The notes under the pieces: generated by a model | The model's database searches: none | What the model was told of the DNA's origin: nothing | Seen by the model: the letters and a program-made list of their open reading frames with translations, nothing else | Made by a program: the position numbers and the translations under genes | In this document: positions 33,626 to 42,959 of the stretch, piece after piece | How the letters are laid out: every line of letters begins with the position of its first letter | Position numbering within the stretch: the stretch's first letter is position 1 | Source of the DNA: Pisolithus tinctorius | Taxonomy: Eukaryota > Basidiomycota > Agaricomycetes > Boletales > Pisolithaceae | Direction: 5' to 3' | Assembly (NCBI GenBank): GCA_024663395.1 | Contig: JANFAH010000049.1 | Coordinates: forward strand, 186,001 to 250,000 | Length of the DNA: 64,000 nucleotides

Positions 33626-35250
33626 CCAAGTCCCAGCATCTTGCAAAACTCGATCCCTTTGGTGCGATGTAAAGGTTTGGTGAGGAGATCAGCTGCCTGT
33701 TCGACTGTAGGGACAAAAACAGGCGAAATAAGCTGTTGCTGGACTGCATCTCTCAGCCAGTAGTAACAAAGGTCGAGCTGCTTCATTCTGCCATGATGTT
33801 CAGGGTTTTTCGCGACTGATATCGCAGATTGGTTGTCTATACGCAGGGAGGATGGGTTTGAGAGTGAAAAACCGATTTCCTGCAGCAAATTGCGCATCCA
33901 TTTGATCTCCTTTCCAGCTTGGACTGCTGCCATGTACTCTGCCTCTGTGGTGAACAAGGCAACAACTCCCTGCAGCTTTGAGGACCAGGAAACAGCTCCA
34001 GTACCCATCTTGATCACATAACCACCTGTAGAGCGACCAGTGTCCTTGCAACCACCATGATCTGCATCAGAAAAGGTAGTGAAAGGTTCAGGAGTCGAAG
34101 GGTCAGGGGAATAAGTGATGGAGTAGTCCAGAGTACCCTTTAGATAGCGCATAAGGTGCTTCACAGCAAGCCAATGAGCCCAGCCAGGATTGGAGTTGAA
34201 TCTGGCCAGAACTCCAACTGTGTAGGCAATATCTGGGCGAGTGGTGGTGGCTAGGTACATTAAAGCACCTACAGCAGAGAGGTATGGGATTTTTCGCATA
34301 GTGTCGACCTCATCAGGTGTTTGGGGCGATTGCTGACGAGATAGGCGGAGATTGGGTTCCATGGGAGTCGAAATAGGCTTACAGTCAGCCATTCCAAATC
34401 GCTCTAAGATATCTAGGCAATACTGGCGCTGAGAGAGCGAAATCGAGCAATTGGAGCGGTCCCTGTCAATTTTGATGCCTAGCAGCTGAGTGGTAGGGCC
34501 CAAATCGCGGATTTTAAAGTGTCTGCTCAGTTGAGAGACAAAGGAGTTGATGGCAGCTTCAGACTGCGAAGCAAGGGTCATATCATCGACAAAAACAGGG
34601 AGAATGATGGTGATGCCATTTTTTGAGTAGATATAGATGCTGGCATCAGAATATGTCTGTCTGAAGTCGAGGGACTCGAGGACTGAGCGCATCTTCTTGT
34701 TCCAACGATTTCCACCCTGTTTGCTGCCATAGATTGCTTTCTGAAGGAGACACACCTGTGATTTTGGGTCTCCTTCTATAAATCCTTCAGGTTGCGCCAT
34801 ATAAACCTCACAATCCATCTCCCCATTGAGATAGGCATGAGAGACATCTACAGAGCGCAGATGGAGGTCCTGTAGTGCAGCAAGAGCCAGGATGACTCTG
34901 ATGGAGGAGAGGCGAGCTGTAGGAGCAAATACTTCGAGATAGTCAAAACTAGGGCGCTGGTTATACCCCTTGGCGACTAATCGAGCCTTGTAGCGGTCTA
35001 TGGAGCCATCAGCATTGCGCTTGACCTTAAATACCCACTTGGAGCCAATAACTTTGCTCCCAGCAGGCCTAGGGACAATCCTCCAAGTCCCATTGCTCTG
35101 ATGCGCAGCTAGCTCCTCCAAGGCTGCTTCTCGCCATTTGTCCGCATCAGGACGCTTCATGGCTTCAGCATAAGTGAGTGGCTCATCAGGGAGCCCTGCA
35201 GACATTGCCAATTCATCATCACTGTCATCCTCATCAACTACATCCTCCAA
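33604..35250 (-). CDS. Copia-2 reverse transcriptase-RNase H
   Basis: This 548-codon frame is the C-terminal half of a Ty1/copia polyprotein. It begins in the acidic linker (DVVDEDDSDDELAMS), then WREAALEELAAHQSNGTW, KWVFKVKRNADGSIDRYKARLVAKGY, SVDVSHAYLNGEMD and KAIYGSKQGGNRWNK. The catalytic FVDDM follows, then RNase H motifs (FSDADHGGCKDTGRSTGGY, EAEYMAAVQAGKE, DNQSAISVAKNPEHHG). It copies genomic RNA into cDNA in virus-like particles. It overlaps the upstream frame by 13 bp in a different phase. The first Met is not a natural start; expression would need the repaired frame. All expected catalytic aspartates are visible. Confidence 0.92.
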   Translation of the reverse strand: MEDVVDEDDSDDELAMSAGLPDEPLTYAEAMKRPDADKWREAALEELAAHQSNGTWRIVPRPAGSKVIGSKWVFKVKRNADGSIDRYKARLVAKGYNQRPSFDYLEVFAPTARLSSIRVILALAALQDLHLRSVDVSHAYLNGEMDCEVYMAQPEGFIEGDPKSQVCLLQKAIYGSKQGGNRWNKKMRSVLESLDFRQTYSDASIYIYSKNGITIILPVFVDDMTLASQSEAAINSFVSQLSRHFKIRDLGPTTQLLGIKIDRDRSNCSISLSQRQYCLDILERFGMADCKPISTPMEPNLRLSRQQSPQTPDEVDTMRKIPYLSAVGALMYLATTTRPDIAYTVGVLARFNSNPGWAHWLAVKHLMRYLKGTLDYSITYSPDPSTPEPFTTFSDADHGGCKDTGRSTGGYVIKMGTGAVSWSSKLQGVVALFTTEAEYMAAVQAGKEIKWMRNLLQEIGFSLSNPSSLRIDNQSAISVAKNPEHHGRMKQLDLCYYWLRDAVQQQLISPVFVPTVEQAADLLTKPLHRTKGIEFCKMLGLGSSGGST

Positions 35251-37880
35251 CTGCGCAGGAGAGAGCTTCCACCATTCCCTAGGTTTTTGCTTCGCCTTGG
35301 AGGCAATCTGGCACCAATTCCGATGGGACTGGGCGGTCTAGGTGGTGGTGTAGGAGATGGTGTGCGAGGAGGCGGTGGAACGAGCTCTGGAGCAGCAATT
35401 TGAGGTGGAATGGGATCTGGATCACCTCCTGCAGGGTCTTCATCTCCCCCCTGATCCAGATCATCATTGGGTTCGCTTTCAGAGTCCAGGTCTGATTGAG
35501 GATGATAGACATCAGTGGAAAGCAGTGGTTGAGTGTTGGGTAAGCTGATTGATGAAGTTGAGGGAGATTTGGGAGTAACAGGCGCAGGTAGGGAAGGTCT
35601 GGAAGGGCGAGTGGCTAGAGGGAAATACCTCTCATCAAAATCAGCCCTTTCTGAGATCAGGGTGCGCTTGGAGGTGGGATTATAGAACTTCCAGCCTTTG
35701 TATCCCTGAGGGTAGCCTATAAAGACGCATTTCTCCACATGGGAGTCAAGGGGTCGCCTTTTGTCTTTCTGGACATGCACATAGGCAGTACAGCCCCAGA
35801 CTCGAAGGTGGGAGAGATCTGGTTTGTGCCCATGCCATAGCTCATAAGGGGTCGCATTTGGGATGGCTTCTGTGGGGCACCTGTTCCATACATGGACCAG
35901 GGAAGCGAGGCATTCACCCCAGAAGGCTTTGGGAAGCCCTGACTCATCTAGCATCGCAGTGATTCGTTCGGATAGCACCCTATTAGCTCGCTCAGCGACT
36001 CCATTCTGCTGGGGGCGATTCCTGACTGTATGCTGGCGCAGGATGCCGCACTGGGTGGTAAAATTGATGAAGGAGTTGCTCATGTACTCTCCTCCTTTGT
36101 CATCGCCCAAAATCTTGATTTTTCGTTCGCTCTGGTTCTCTGCAAAGGCCTTAAAGGTCTTGAAGGCTTCAAAAACCTCTGATTTCGCTTTGATAGGCAA
36201 AACAAAGCGATAGCGCGAATAATCATCAATGAATGTGACCCAATATTTGTATCCAGCGAAGGAGGGATGGCCCACAGAGTGTACATCGCTGTGGACGAGT
36301 TCTAGGGGTCTGGAGGCACGAGTGGTTGAGCTGGGGAAGGGATTGGCATGCATCTTGCCAGCTAGGCATGGCTCACAGATGGGATCAGGTGTAGATTTCG
36401 ACTCAATGGTCATCCCAGTGGCCAGATTCCGATCCAATAGGGATTTCACCCCTGCCAGGTGATGGTGAGCGAGCCTCCTGTGCCAGAGGTCAAGATCCAG
36501 TGGCAGAGTGGTCGCTGCAGAGGCATATTCAGTGACAGGGATGGTCTCACCCTCAAGGAAGGCCGAGTTTTGCTCCGAAATTCGCGCAATGAAGAGAGTA
36601 TAGCGAGGCCGCTGCCTGAAGGCCATCTGCGAAGAATTGATGCTTACAGTGAAGCCCTTGTTGCGACAGAGATATAAAACAGATAGTAGATTATTGCGCA
36701 GGTCAGGGACATGCAGGACATTGGTAAACTCGACAGGGCGACGCTTCTGACCCCCTACTACAGGATGGAAGACTACTGACCCAACTCCAGCTGAATAGAC
36801 AATTTTATTGTCTGCTAACTTCACAGGAACGCATTTTTGGCTGTAATTTCGCAGCCAATGGCGATGAGGCGTCATATGAGCAGTGGCGCCTGTGTCTGCG
36901 ATCCAAGAAGTGTCAGCATCGAGCTGGAGTGGGCAGAGAAGCGAGGAGGGGTCAGAGGAACGAAGACTTGCATTTCCAGCGAACTCCACTGCTTGTGCAG
37001 CATTCTCCTTCGGCGGGGAGGTAGAGGGCGCGGTGCTTGTAGCCTGGGTCGACTGGGACGAGCTGGAGGCTTGATTTGCGGTGTTGGCAGGCTTTTTATG
37101 TCGCTGGCGCTTCTGGGAGAGGTAGACAGACTTCGCTTTTGCCAGGTTTTGGCATTTATGGACACAGTGTCCTAGAAATTCGCAAAACGAGCAAGGGGTG
37201 GAGGTAGGGCACCTGCAATTGCTGGAGGCGCTGAATAGCGCGGTCTCGGATGTAGGGGCTTCAGGGCGTCGTTTTCGCTGCAACTCCTCAGCTAGGAACG
37301 CTTCTTTGAGTTTTTCCTTGTCCAGGGATTGGAAGAGAAGTAAAGAGGACGCAAAATGCGAGTATTCTTCGCCCAAGGAGCGAACCATAGCCATACAGAC
37401 TAGCTCATTATCCAAGTCCTTGATGGTGTAGGGAGTGGAGGTGTCTTTGGGACGCAATTCTTGGATTTTAGACATAGAATCTTCAATCCTAGCAATCAGA
37501 GAGCTCAGGGACTCATCTGATTGCTTTCTAATGGAGAAGAAGTCGTCCCAGGCATTGAAACGAGCACCAGGGCGCTGTTGGAGATGAATAGAGGCGAGGG
37601 TCGACCAGATCTGGACAGGATCATCCTGAACAGCCTCCACATGGGTCCTCTGTTCGCTAGAAAGCGCCAGGTAAAGCTCTCCAGCTGCTCTGTCCGCTCT
37701 GAGGTCCCATTTAGAGCGAGCTTCGGTTTTGGACTCATCTGGGCGCTTTTCAGAGGCATTAACAATGGTCCAGAGGCCTTTAGTGCGCAGGAAGGCCTTC
37801 ATTTCACCTTTCCAGGTGTTGTAGTTCGAAGCAGTAAGTTTTGTGACTGAGAACGAAGAGTGGGAGTGTTCTTCAGTCAT
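35238..37880 (-). CDS. Copia-2 gag, protease and integrase
   Basis: An 880-codon frame starts MTEEHSHSSFSVTKL about 180 bp inside the 5' LTR. Order: gag of the UBN2/Copia type (NYNTWKGEMKAFLRTKGLW, residues about 15-215); zinc knuckle CSFCEFLGHCVHKC (CX2CX4HX4C, near 235); aspartic protease WIADTGATAHMT (near 325). Gag-pre-integrase LWHRRLAHHHLAG...CEPC follows (near 465-510), then integrase core (HSDVHSVGH, FIDDYSRY, GDDKGGEY, NGVAERANR, near 530-650). The Pro-rich acidic linker ends the frame. The last 18 or so residues (after RLPPRR) are out of phase because one base is missing compared with Copia-1 and Copia-3. Everything before that is open and looks functional. Confidence 0.93.
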   Translation of the reverse strand: MTEEHSHSSFSVTKLTASNYNTWKGEMKAFLRTKGLWTIVNASEKRPDESKTEARSKWDLRADRAAGELYLALSSEQRTHVEAVQDDPVQIWSTLASIHLQQRPGARFNAWDDFFSIRKQSDESLSSLIARIEDSMSKIQELRPKDTSTPYTIKDLDNELVCMAMVRSLGEEYSHFASSLLLFQSLDKEKLKEAFLAEELQRKRRPEAPTSETALFSASSNCRCPTSTPCSFCEFLGHCVHKCQNLAKAKSVYLSQKRQRHKKPANTANQASSSSQSTQATSTAPSTSPPKENAAQAVEFAGNASLRSSDPSSLLCPLQLDADTSWIADTGATAHMTPHRHWLRNYSQKCVPVKLADNKIVYSAGVGSVVFHPVVGGQKRRPVEFTNVLHVPDLRNNLLSVLYLCRNKGFTVSINSSQMAFRQRPRYTLFIARISEQNSAFLEGETIPVTEYASAATTLPLDLDLWHRRLAHHHLAGVKSLLDRNLATGMTIESKSTPDPICEPCLAGKMHANPFPSSTTRASRPLELVHSDVHSVGHPSFAGYKYWVTFIDDYSRYRFVLPIKAKSEVFEAFKTFKAFAENQSERKIKILGDDKGGEYMSNSFINFTTQCGILRQHTVRNRPQQNGVAERANRVLSERITAMLDESGLPKAFWGECLASLVHVWNRCPTEAIPNATPYELWHGHKPDLSHLRVWGCTAYVHVQKDKRRPLDSHVEKCVFIGYPQGYKGWKFYNPTSKRTLISERADFDERYFPLATRPSRPSLPAPVTPKSPSTSSISLPNTQPLLSTDVYHPQSDLDSESEPNDDLDQGGDEDPAGGDPDPIPPQIAAPELVPPPPRTPSPTPPPRPPSPIGIGARLPPRRSKNLGNGGSSLLRSWRM

Positions 37881-38046
37881 GGTAGCGAGTATGGGGCGAA
37901 AGGAGCGATTGGGAGGTGGATGGGGTGAGTCTGGAGGGTGAGAGGGCGAAGATAATTCGATAGAGGGCGAGAATGTGGTCTGAGGCGGTCGAGATTTTGC
38001 GCAGAGGTGGATGACGTGGCGAATGGCGCGTCGGGAAAGTCCTAGA

Positions 38047-38063
38047 GCGCGGGGCTCATAACC
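38047..38063 (-). promoter_or_regulatory. Copia-2 primer binding site, half initiator tRNA-Met
   Basis: Plus reading GCGCGGGGCTCATAACC is the anticodon arm of fungal initiator tRNA-Met (CAT anticodon) and touches the 5' LTR. Priming by an internal half-tRNA instead of the 3' end is known from Drosophila copia. Here the tRNA identity is inferred from sequence alone. Confidence 0.75.
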
Positions 38064-38354
38064 TGTTCAGATAACCACAAGTTCAGGCCACTGGTGCCCA
38101 GTGTAAGAGACTGTAATTGAGCAAAATACTACAGATAACATACCTGGTGCCCAGTGTAAGAGACTGAAGGAAAACTTCACTGGGCACACAGTAGTAAGGG
38201 CGCAAAAATGATAAACAATGATAAACAATAAACAGAAACAAACCAAGGACACTTAGAGCGAAGCTAAGTGTCCAATGCTAATCTGCATGGTCAATAGGAC
38301 ATATAACAAAGTAATAAATGCGAAAATGAGGTGCACAGGCACCTAATATCAACA
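38064..38354 (-). repeat. Copia-2 5' LTR
   Basis: 291 bp, differing from the 3' LTR by one base (CACAAG against CACAAC near the outer terminus in plus reading). It drives minus-strand transcription of the element. Confidence 0.95.
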
Positions 38355-38361
38355 CATAACC

Positions 38362-38537
38362 TGTTGCAATAAATGCAACCAGACAGGGGATTGAACCCTG
38401 GACCTCCCAGGTTTCGACCAGGTGCTCTAACCACTGAGCTATTTGGTCAAGGTATCTTGGCTTACTTGGTGTGGTTTAACCACCAAGTGCTAGTAGGGAC
38501 TAGCATTGCTGAGTGCTGGAGTATTACACTTGCAACA
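38362..38537 (-). mobile_element. tRNA-carrying LTR, copy 5, beside a priming site
   Basis: A 176-bp unit with ends TGTTGCAA and TTGCAACA. Its inner side directly joins the interrupted half-tRNA priming site (CATAACC at 38355-38361 plus the left part at 33267-33285). In minus orientation the order is LTR, then priming site, as in a 5' LTR. The outer side abuts a tyrosine-recombinase gene fragment. No partner 3' LTR with duplication was found, so the element is incomplete or recombined with Copia-1. Confidence 0.8.
38377..38448 (-). tRNA. tRNA-like domain within TRIM copy 5
   Basis: Same 72-nt module; the last acceptor base is changed (GCAACC against GCGACC in plus reading), a CpG-type change. 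Anticodon loop TCGAAAC. Confidence 0.4.
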
Positions 38538-38892
38538 ATATGTACCCATGTATGGTTCTTCCAGAGTAGGAGCCAGCTAGGGATGAAATGAATGTGAAGA
38601 TCAGGTTTGTGTCCATGGGAGCTCTTTCTTCTTCTGGGATGTTGCAGCTATTGCAGAGGATGTGGTAGTAAAGGAGCCCTGCTCCATATGAGGCCCTAGT
38701 ACTCTTGTTCCAGCCTCTGAGGGTTACTTCATGTCACCCTATCCTGGAAATCTGGTGGTATGTTCAGTGAGTGGACTACTGCCATTGTTCCAGCCAATCT
38801 TTCACTGGGCATGTTGGGCATAGTTCCAAGGGCTTCAGCATCAGTTTTGTGGGAAGGCACAGTTGTTGGATGGCTGATGTGGTGGCAATATT

Positions 38893-39182
38893 TGTTCAGA
38901 TAACCACAACTTCAGGCCACTGGTGCCCAGTGTAAGAGACTAGAATTGAGCAAAATGCTACATACAACATACCTGGTGCCCAGTGTAAGAGACTGAAGAA
39001 AACTTCACTGGGCACACAGCAGTAAGTGCACAAAACTGATAAACAAAGATAAACAATAAACAGAAACAAACCAAGGACATTTAAAGCGAAGCTAAGTGTC
39101 CAATGCTAGTTGTAGGGTCAATAGGAAATATAACAAAGTGAGAAATGCGAACTCTGAGGTGCACAGGCACCTAAAGTGAACA
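38893..39182 (-). mobile_element. Copia solo LTR, 290 bp
   Basis: TGTTCAGATAACC to AAGTGAACA with perfect duplication ATATT (38888-38892 and 39183-39187). It sits back to back with the next LTR. Confidence 0.9.
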
Positions 39183-39188
39183 ATATTG

Positions 39189-39425
39189 TGTTCACTTTAG
39201 GTGCCTGTGCACCTCCCTTTCCATTTCTCTATTTGTTACATTGCTATCTAATCCTACAGACTAGTATTGGACACTTAGCTTCGCTCTAAGTGTCCTTGAT
39301 TTGTTTCTGTTTATTGTTTATCTTTGTTTATCATTTTTGCGCACTTACAGCTGTGTGCCCAGTGAAAATTTCCTTCAGTCTCTTACACTGGGCACCAGTG
39401 GCCAACGGTTGTGGTTATCTGAACA
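39189..39425 (+). mobile_element. Copia solo LTR, 237 bp, inverted neighbour
   Basis: TGTTCACTTTAGG to ATCTGAACA with perfect duplication TATTG (39184-39188 and 39426-39430). It has a single copy of the ACACTGGGCAC block, giving the shorter LTR size class. Confidence 0.9.
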
Positions 39426-39484
39426 TATTGTTGAAGTTAATGTTGGACTGGGAGGTTGCTGGGACATGAGTCTTCAACATTGAA

Positions 39485-39873
39485 TATGTTCATATTGTTC
39501 ACTTTAACAGATTATCCTATGGCTTAAATACTAAAGGTAAAGTAAGTGTAACATAGCACCAGAGACCAGTTGCACTGGTACAGCAGTGATTGGTAAATGG
39601 ATTGGTAAGTAAGATGTTACAAAGAATATTATCAAGCAAAGTATGAACAAAGGATTTACTGGGAACCAGGGCAGGACTGGTGGCTGGGCAAGGTATTACA
39701 CTTGTCTGGTACCAACTGAGCAGACAACTTGATTGGGCACTGCCTTGCAGTGCCTCACAAGCTAACATGTTTCCAGGTTGAAGGGTTGAGGCCAGGACTG
39801 GGGCATGGGTTGGACAAGACCAGTTGAGACCAGGGTAGAGCCAGTCTAGGGTAGTCTGGACATGGTCATGACA
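39485..39873 (-). mobile_element. Gypsy G1 3' LTR remnant
   Basis: The right end GGTCATGACA joins GTATCCCCCTCTTGG, the inverse of the polypurine tract AAGAGGGGGATAC. In element orientation the LTR starts TGTCATGACC, as LTR C does. The outer end is unclear, so the left boundary is approximate. Confidence 0.5.
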
Positions 39874-40005
39874 GTATCCCCCTCTTGGAGCCAAGCCCAT
39901 GAAGCTCCAATGAGGACAATGCTGGGAATGAAATTTTTGTGTCTGACCTCAAAAACCAGTGGACTTAAGACTGGTCCACCACAGGTTTGGTTTCCTCACT
40001 TCAAC

Positions 40006-41307
40006 ATGTCTATTCACCAGTCCAGAACACCATATGACCAGGACCTCCTGCCTGACCTGACCCAGGTGATGAGTGAAGAGCTGCAGGTGGGCAACAATGA
40101 CCAGGCAATCTGGGGGAAGTTGGCCAAGTGCAAGAGGCACAAGGCAAAGGCCCAAGAGGAAGCCTGGTTGGAGGCTGAGAGGCAGGAGCAGGCCTGGCTT
40201 GAGGAAGAAAAGGCACATGCAGAGGCTGCACACAAGGCTGAGGAGGCAAGGAAAGCAGAGCAGAGCTGGCAGGCAGATGCCCTGGTGGGTGTTTCAACTG
40301 GGGCTGGGTCAAATGTGGAGATGAACCCCCAGTGAGTAATGACAAAGTGACTGGTGTTCAATTAACCCAACCTGGAGGCCTTGTGCCCAGTGTAAGAGAC
40401 TAAATTCAACAGCTAAGTATTGACATTACCTTGTGCCCAGTGTAAGAGACTGAAGAGAAAATACACTGGGCACACAGAACTGCTAAGTGCGCAAAAATGA
40501 TAAACAAGGGAAAACAAACAGTCACAACACACCACAACACTGTATAGTGTAGGAATGCGAACTTAGACCATATTAGTGTAGCTAATAACAATAGAATAAG
40601 TGAAAATGCGAACAGAGGTGCAGAGGCACCACTGTAACAACTGGTAGGCAACTGGCTGACACCTTCCCAGGTGTCTTTGTTGCACCCAGATGAACACAAC
40701 TTGTCTGTGCAATACCAATGGCAAGAAGAAGCACCTGGCCTGCAACCAGTGCAACAAGCCCAAGGAGCATTGCCAGTGGCCAGTCAAAGGTGAAACCAGT
40801 CAGGGAGCCAGCTCAGCTGTCAACAAGGGTAAGAGGAAAGCCAACATGACATCCCCTCACACTGGCAAGAAGAAGAAAAGGTTGCAGAAACTGTTGACCA
40901 AGGTGATAGAGGGGGCTGACAATGAGGAGGTTGAGATGATTGCAGGACCATTGAAGAAGGCTGGCACTGAGGTTGAGGCTGGTCTGGTGACTGGTGCTCA
41001 AATGGAGCACCTGATCAAAGCAGTCAAGCATGTTGCTGACAATGTGGCCAGCCTTGCAGTGGTGCAGAAAGAAGTCTTGAGGAACATTTACCAGTTTGCC
41101 TGGTCCTATGAGACATATGTCAAAGAGTGGTTCAAGTTTCTAGTGCTGGACATGCCTTCAGACTGGGACACCACTGATGAGGAGGACAGGAACATTGAGG
41201 GGCTTGATGAAGAGCTGGAGGGGCTGAGGGAGGAGGGAGAGGAAAGCTGGTCCTGGTCTGAGTCAGGTGATCAGACTGGTGCCAGTTCTGCTGGGTCCCA
41301 AGTCTGA
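40006..41307 (+). pseudogene. G1 antisense zinc-cluster ORF, split by solo LTR
   Basis: The plus-strand gene runs opposite to gypsy pol, between the polypurine tract and the chromodomain. The N-terminal part has a long charged helix (KAKAQEEAWLEAERQEQAWLEEEKAHAEAAHKAEEARKAEQ written here in part: EEARKAEQ), a likely coiled coil. After the LTR at 40355-40639 come cysteines in a zinc-cluster layout (CLCNTNGKKKHLACNQC, then CQW), a basic stretch and an acidic tail. I associate this type with basidiomycete gypsy elements; its role is unknown (DNA binding or regulation possible). Without the LTR the frame is nearly open, so the insertion broke it. Confidence 0.65.
40355..40639 (-). mobile_element. 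Copia solo LTR, 285 bp
   Basis: TGTTCAATTAACCC to CACTGTAACA with perfect duplication ACTGG (40350-40354 and 40640-40644). Almost identical to the Copia-1 3' LTR, so of the same subfamily and similar age. It splits the antisense ORF of gypsy G1. Confidence 0.92.
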
Positions 41308-41488
41308 TGTTGCATGCACATAGAGTAGTGTTTTTCTTGTATGCATGTGCCTGTGAATGCCATTTCCCAGATCCAGTTCTAAAGTTTGAAAGAAAGCAAA
41401 TAAAAGAAAAGTAAGGGAAATCAAGACATAGTAACTATGAGATAGGTGAAACAGATAAGGAGAAAAGAAACTTGAGACCAGTTCTTGA

Positions 41489-42172
41489 TTATTTCTTGAA
41501 AGGACCAGGTTTGTCCAGGTACCAGTCATGATACTCCAGGATGAGTTCTGAGGCATTATTGAGCTCTGTTGCTAGTACCCAAGTAGTTTCTTCGTCAGTT
41601 CCCTCGTAACCAGTCCACTGGACCAGGTACTGCAACCAACATTGTCTGCACTGGTCAACCTTCAAATCAAGTATCTCTGCTACCTCAAATTCTAAGTCGC
41701 CATCAACATCTACCAAAGGGGGTGGAGGTTGAGTCTGGTTGGGTATGGTGTTTGGGATGGCCAGTTCAAGTTGGAAGACCAGGTGAACAGCATGCATGGA
41801 GTCTGGTAAATGCAGGGTGAATGAGTGAGACCCAGCCTGGGCTATTATGGGGTATGGCCTGAGGTTCTTCTTGCTCAATTTCTTGGAGGGCCAGGTTGAC
41901 CAGAAATATTTGGCTAAATATTCCACAGAATCTGAGTGGAACTCACACTTCTCCAGTTTAGCATATAGGCCATGCAACCAGAGCCAGCAAAGAACCTCCC
42001 ACTGCTTGTGAGAAGACTCATCTCTGGAGTAGATCAGGATGCCATTGAGGTAGATGACAATGCAGACATCTAGCATATCTGTGAAGATTGAATTGACAAA
42101 CTGCTGGAAGGTGGCTGGGGCATTGGTAAGACCAAAAGGCACCACCAACCACTGATATGATCCATAGTGCAT
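41489..42172 (-). pseudogene. Gypsy G1 RT piece fused to chromodomain
   Basis: The open frame of 227 codons starts in the reverse transcriptase palm (YQWLVVPFGLTNAPATFQQ, then VYLDD replaced by IYLNG) and jumps from VEYL straight to AKYFWSTWPSKKL, the integrase C-terminus. It then passes to a chromodomain (DLEFEVAEILDLKV...LQYLVQWTGYEGTDEETTW). RNase H and most of integrase are deleted in frame. The catalytic Asp pair of YLDD is lost. In intact chromoviruses the chromodomain targets integration to heterochromatin; here it survives only as part of a deletion derivative. Confidence 0.85.
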
Positions 42173-42194
42173 TCTGAAGGCTGTTTTCCACTCA

Positions 42195-42938
42195 TCACTG
42201 GGTGCAATCCAGATGAGGTGGTATGCATGAACCAGTAGTCAGGTTTTCACCAATGAAAGCCCAGAGAGCTTGCAGCTCAACTGGGGATAGTGAGTAGATA
42301 GTTCCAACAGGTGGTGTAGTGCCCTCTTCCAGTTCAATCTTAAGGTCATACTCCTGGTGTGAAGGGAGAGTAGACACCTTGTCTTTGCTAAAGATGTCTG
42401 CAAAGTTCTGGTAGGCCTTTGGTACACCAGCCAAGTCCAGTGGAGGGCCAGTAGAGGCAGACCAGGCTAGGACCAGGTCCAGTGGGCATAGATGAAGCTG
42501 GAATTGGGTAGATCCCTCTAGGTTGCAAGTGCATACATATGCAGCTGCATTGATTAGAGTGATAGGGGGAGCTTTCAGGGGGGTGCAAACTGGTGAGTTG
42601 ACAGACAGTACAGATGGTGCAGGGCTGGGGTTGGGTTGGTCATGTAGACTGGGATTGGGAAGACTGGTTAAGACCAGTGTGGCAGGGGTTGTCAATGGGG
42701 TTGTCAATCCTCCTGTAGATGTCCAGAAAGTTAGACTGCTCAGTACCCAATCAATCAATGGATTGTAGCAGGTGATCCAGTCATGTCCAAGGACTATCTT
42801 ACATTCAGAATCCAATGGGGCTAGAAACAGAGTTACCAGGGTGACATCACCAGTTGCAAATTGAACCAAAAGATCTACTGCTTGGGTGATAACAAAACTT
42901 GACAACCCATCAAAGAGCTGGAGTTGGATAGGGGACAT
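42195..42938 (-). pseudogene. Gypsy G1 protease end and RT start
   Basis: The frame covers the protease C-terminal part (PLDSECKIVLGHDWI), a Pro-rich linker, and the entry to reverse transcriptase (YQNFADIFSKDKVSTLPSHQEYDLKIELEEG). It stops where the fingers region of RT should follow; comparison with G2 indicates a deletion joining to the palm at about 42190. Confidence 0.8.
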
Positions 42939-42959
42939 GGAGTAAAGGGTAAATGAGTG

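Larger units (their letters stand above)
33286..38354 (-). mobile_element. Copia-2, complete young Ty1/copia element
   Basis: Two 291-bp LTRs differ by a single base, and a perfect 5-bp duplication CATAA flanks the element (33281-33285 and 38355-38359). A half-tRNA-Met priming site lies inside the 5' LTR and doubled polypurine tracts inside the 3' LTR. Gag-protease-integrase and RT-RNase H frames cover nearly the full interior in Ty1/copia order. One base missing near 35290 separates the two frames. CpG is well kept. It is the youngest large insertion in the window and likely representative of the family that made the solo LTRs. Confidence 0.95.
38538..39484 (-). pseudogene. Ngaro-type tyrosine recombinase fragment
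   Basis: Outside the two LTR insertions, 38538-38892 and 39426-39484 match the region 60308-60740 of the Ngaro-like element in the same orientation and order. Shared phrases include AGGTTTGTGTCCATGGG and CTCTTGTTCCAGCCTCTGAGGG. The frame is broken. It corresponds to the spacer before and the N-terminal part of the recombinase and lacks its catalytic residues. Confidence 0.7.

Noticed and set aside
35238..35300. Programmed ribosomal frameshift between Copia-2 frames
   Set aside because: The matching region in Copia-3 has one more base and one continuous frame, so a simple deletion explains it better. Ty1/copia polyproteins of this type are normally a single frame.
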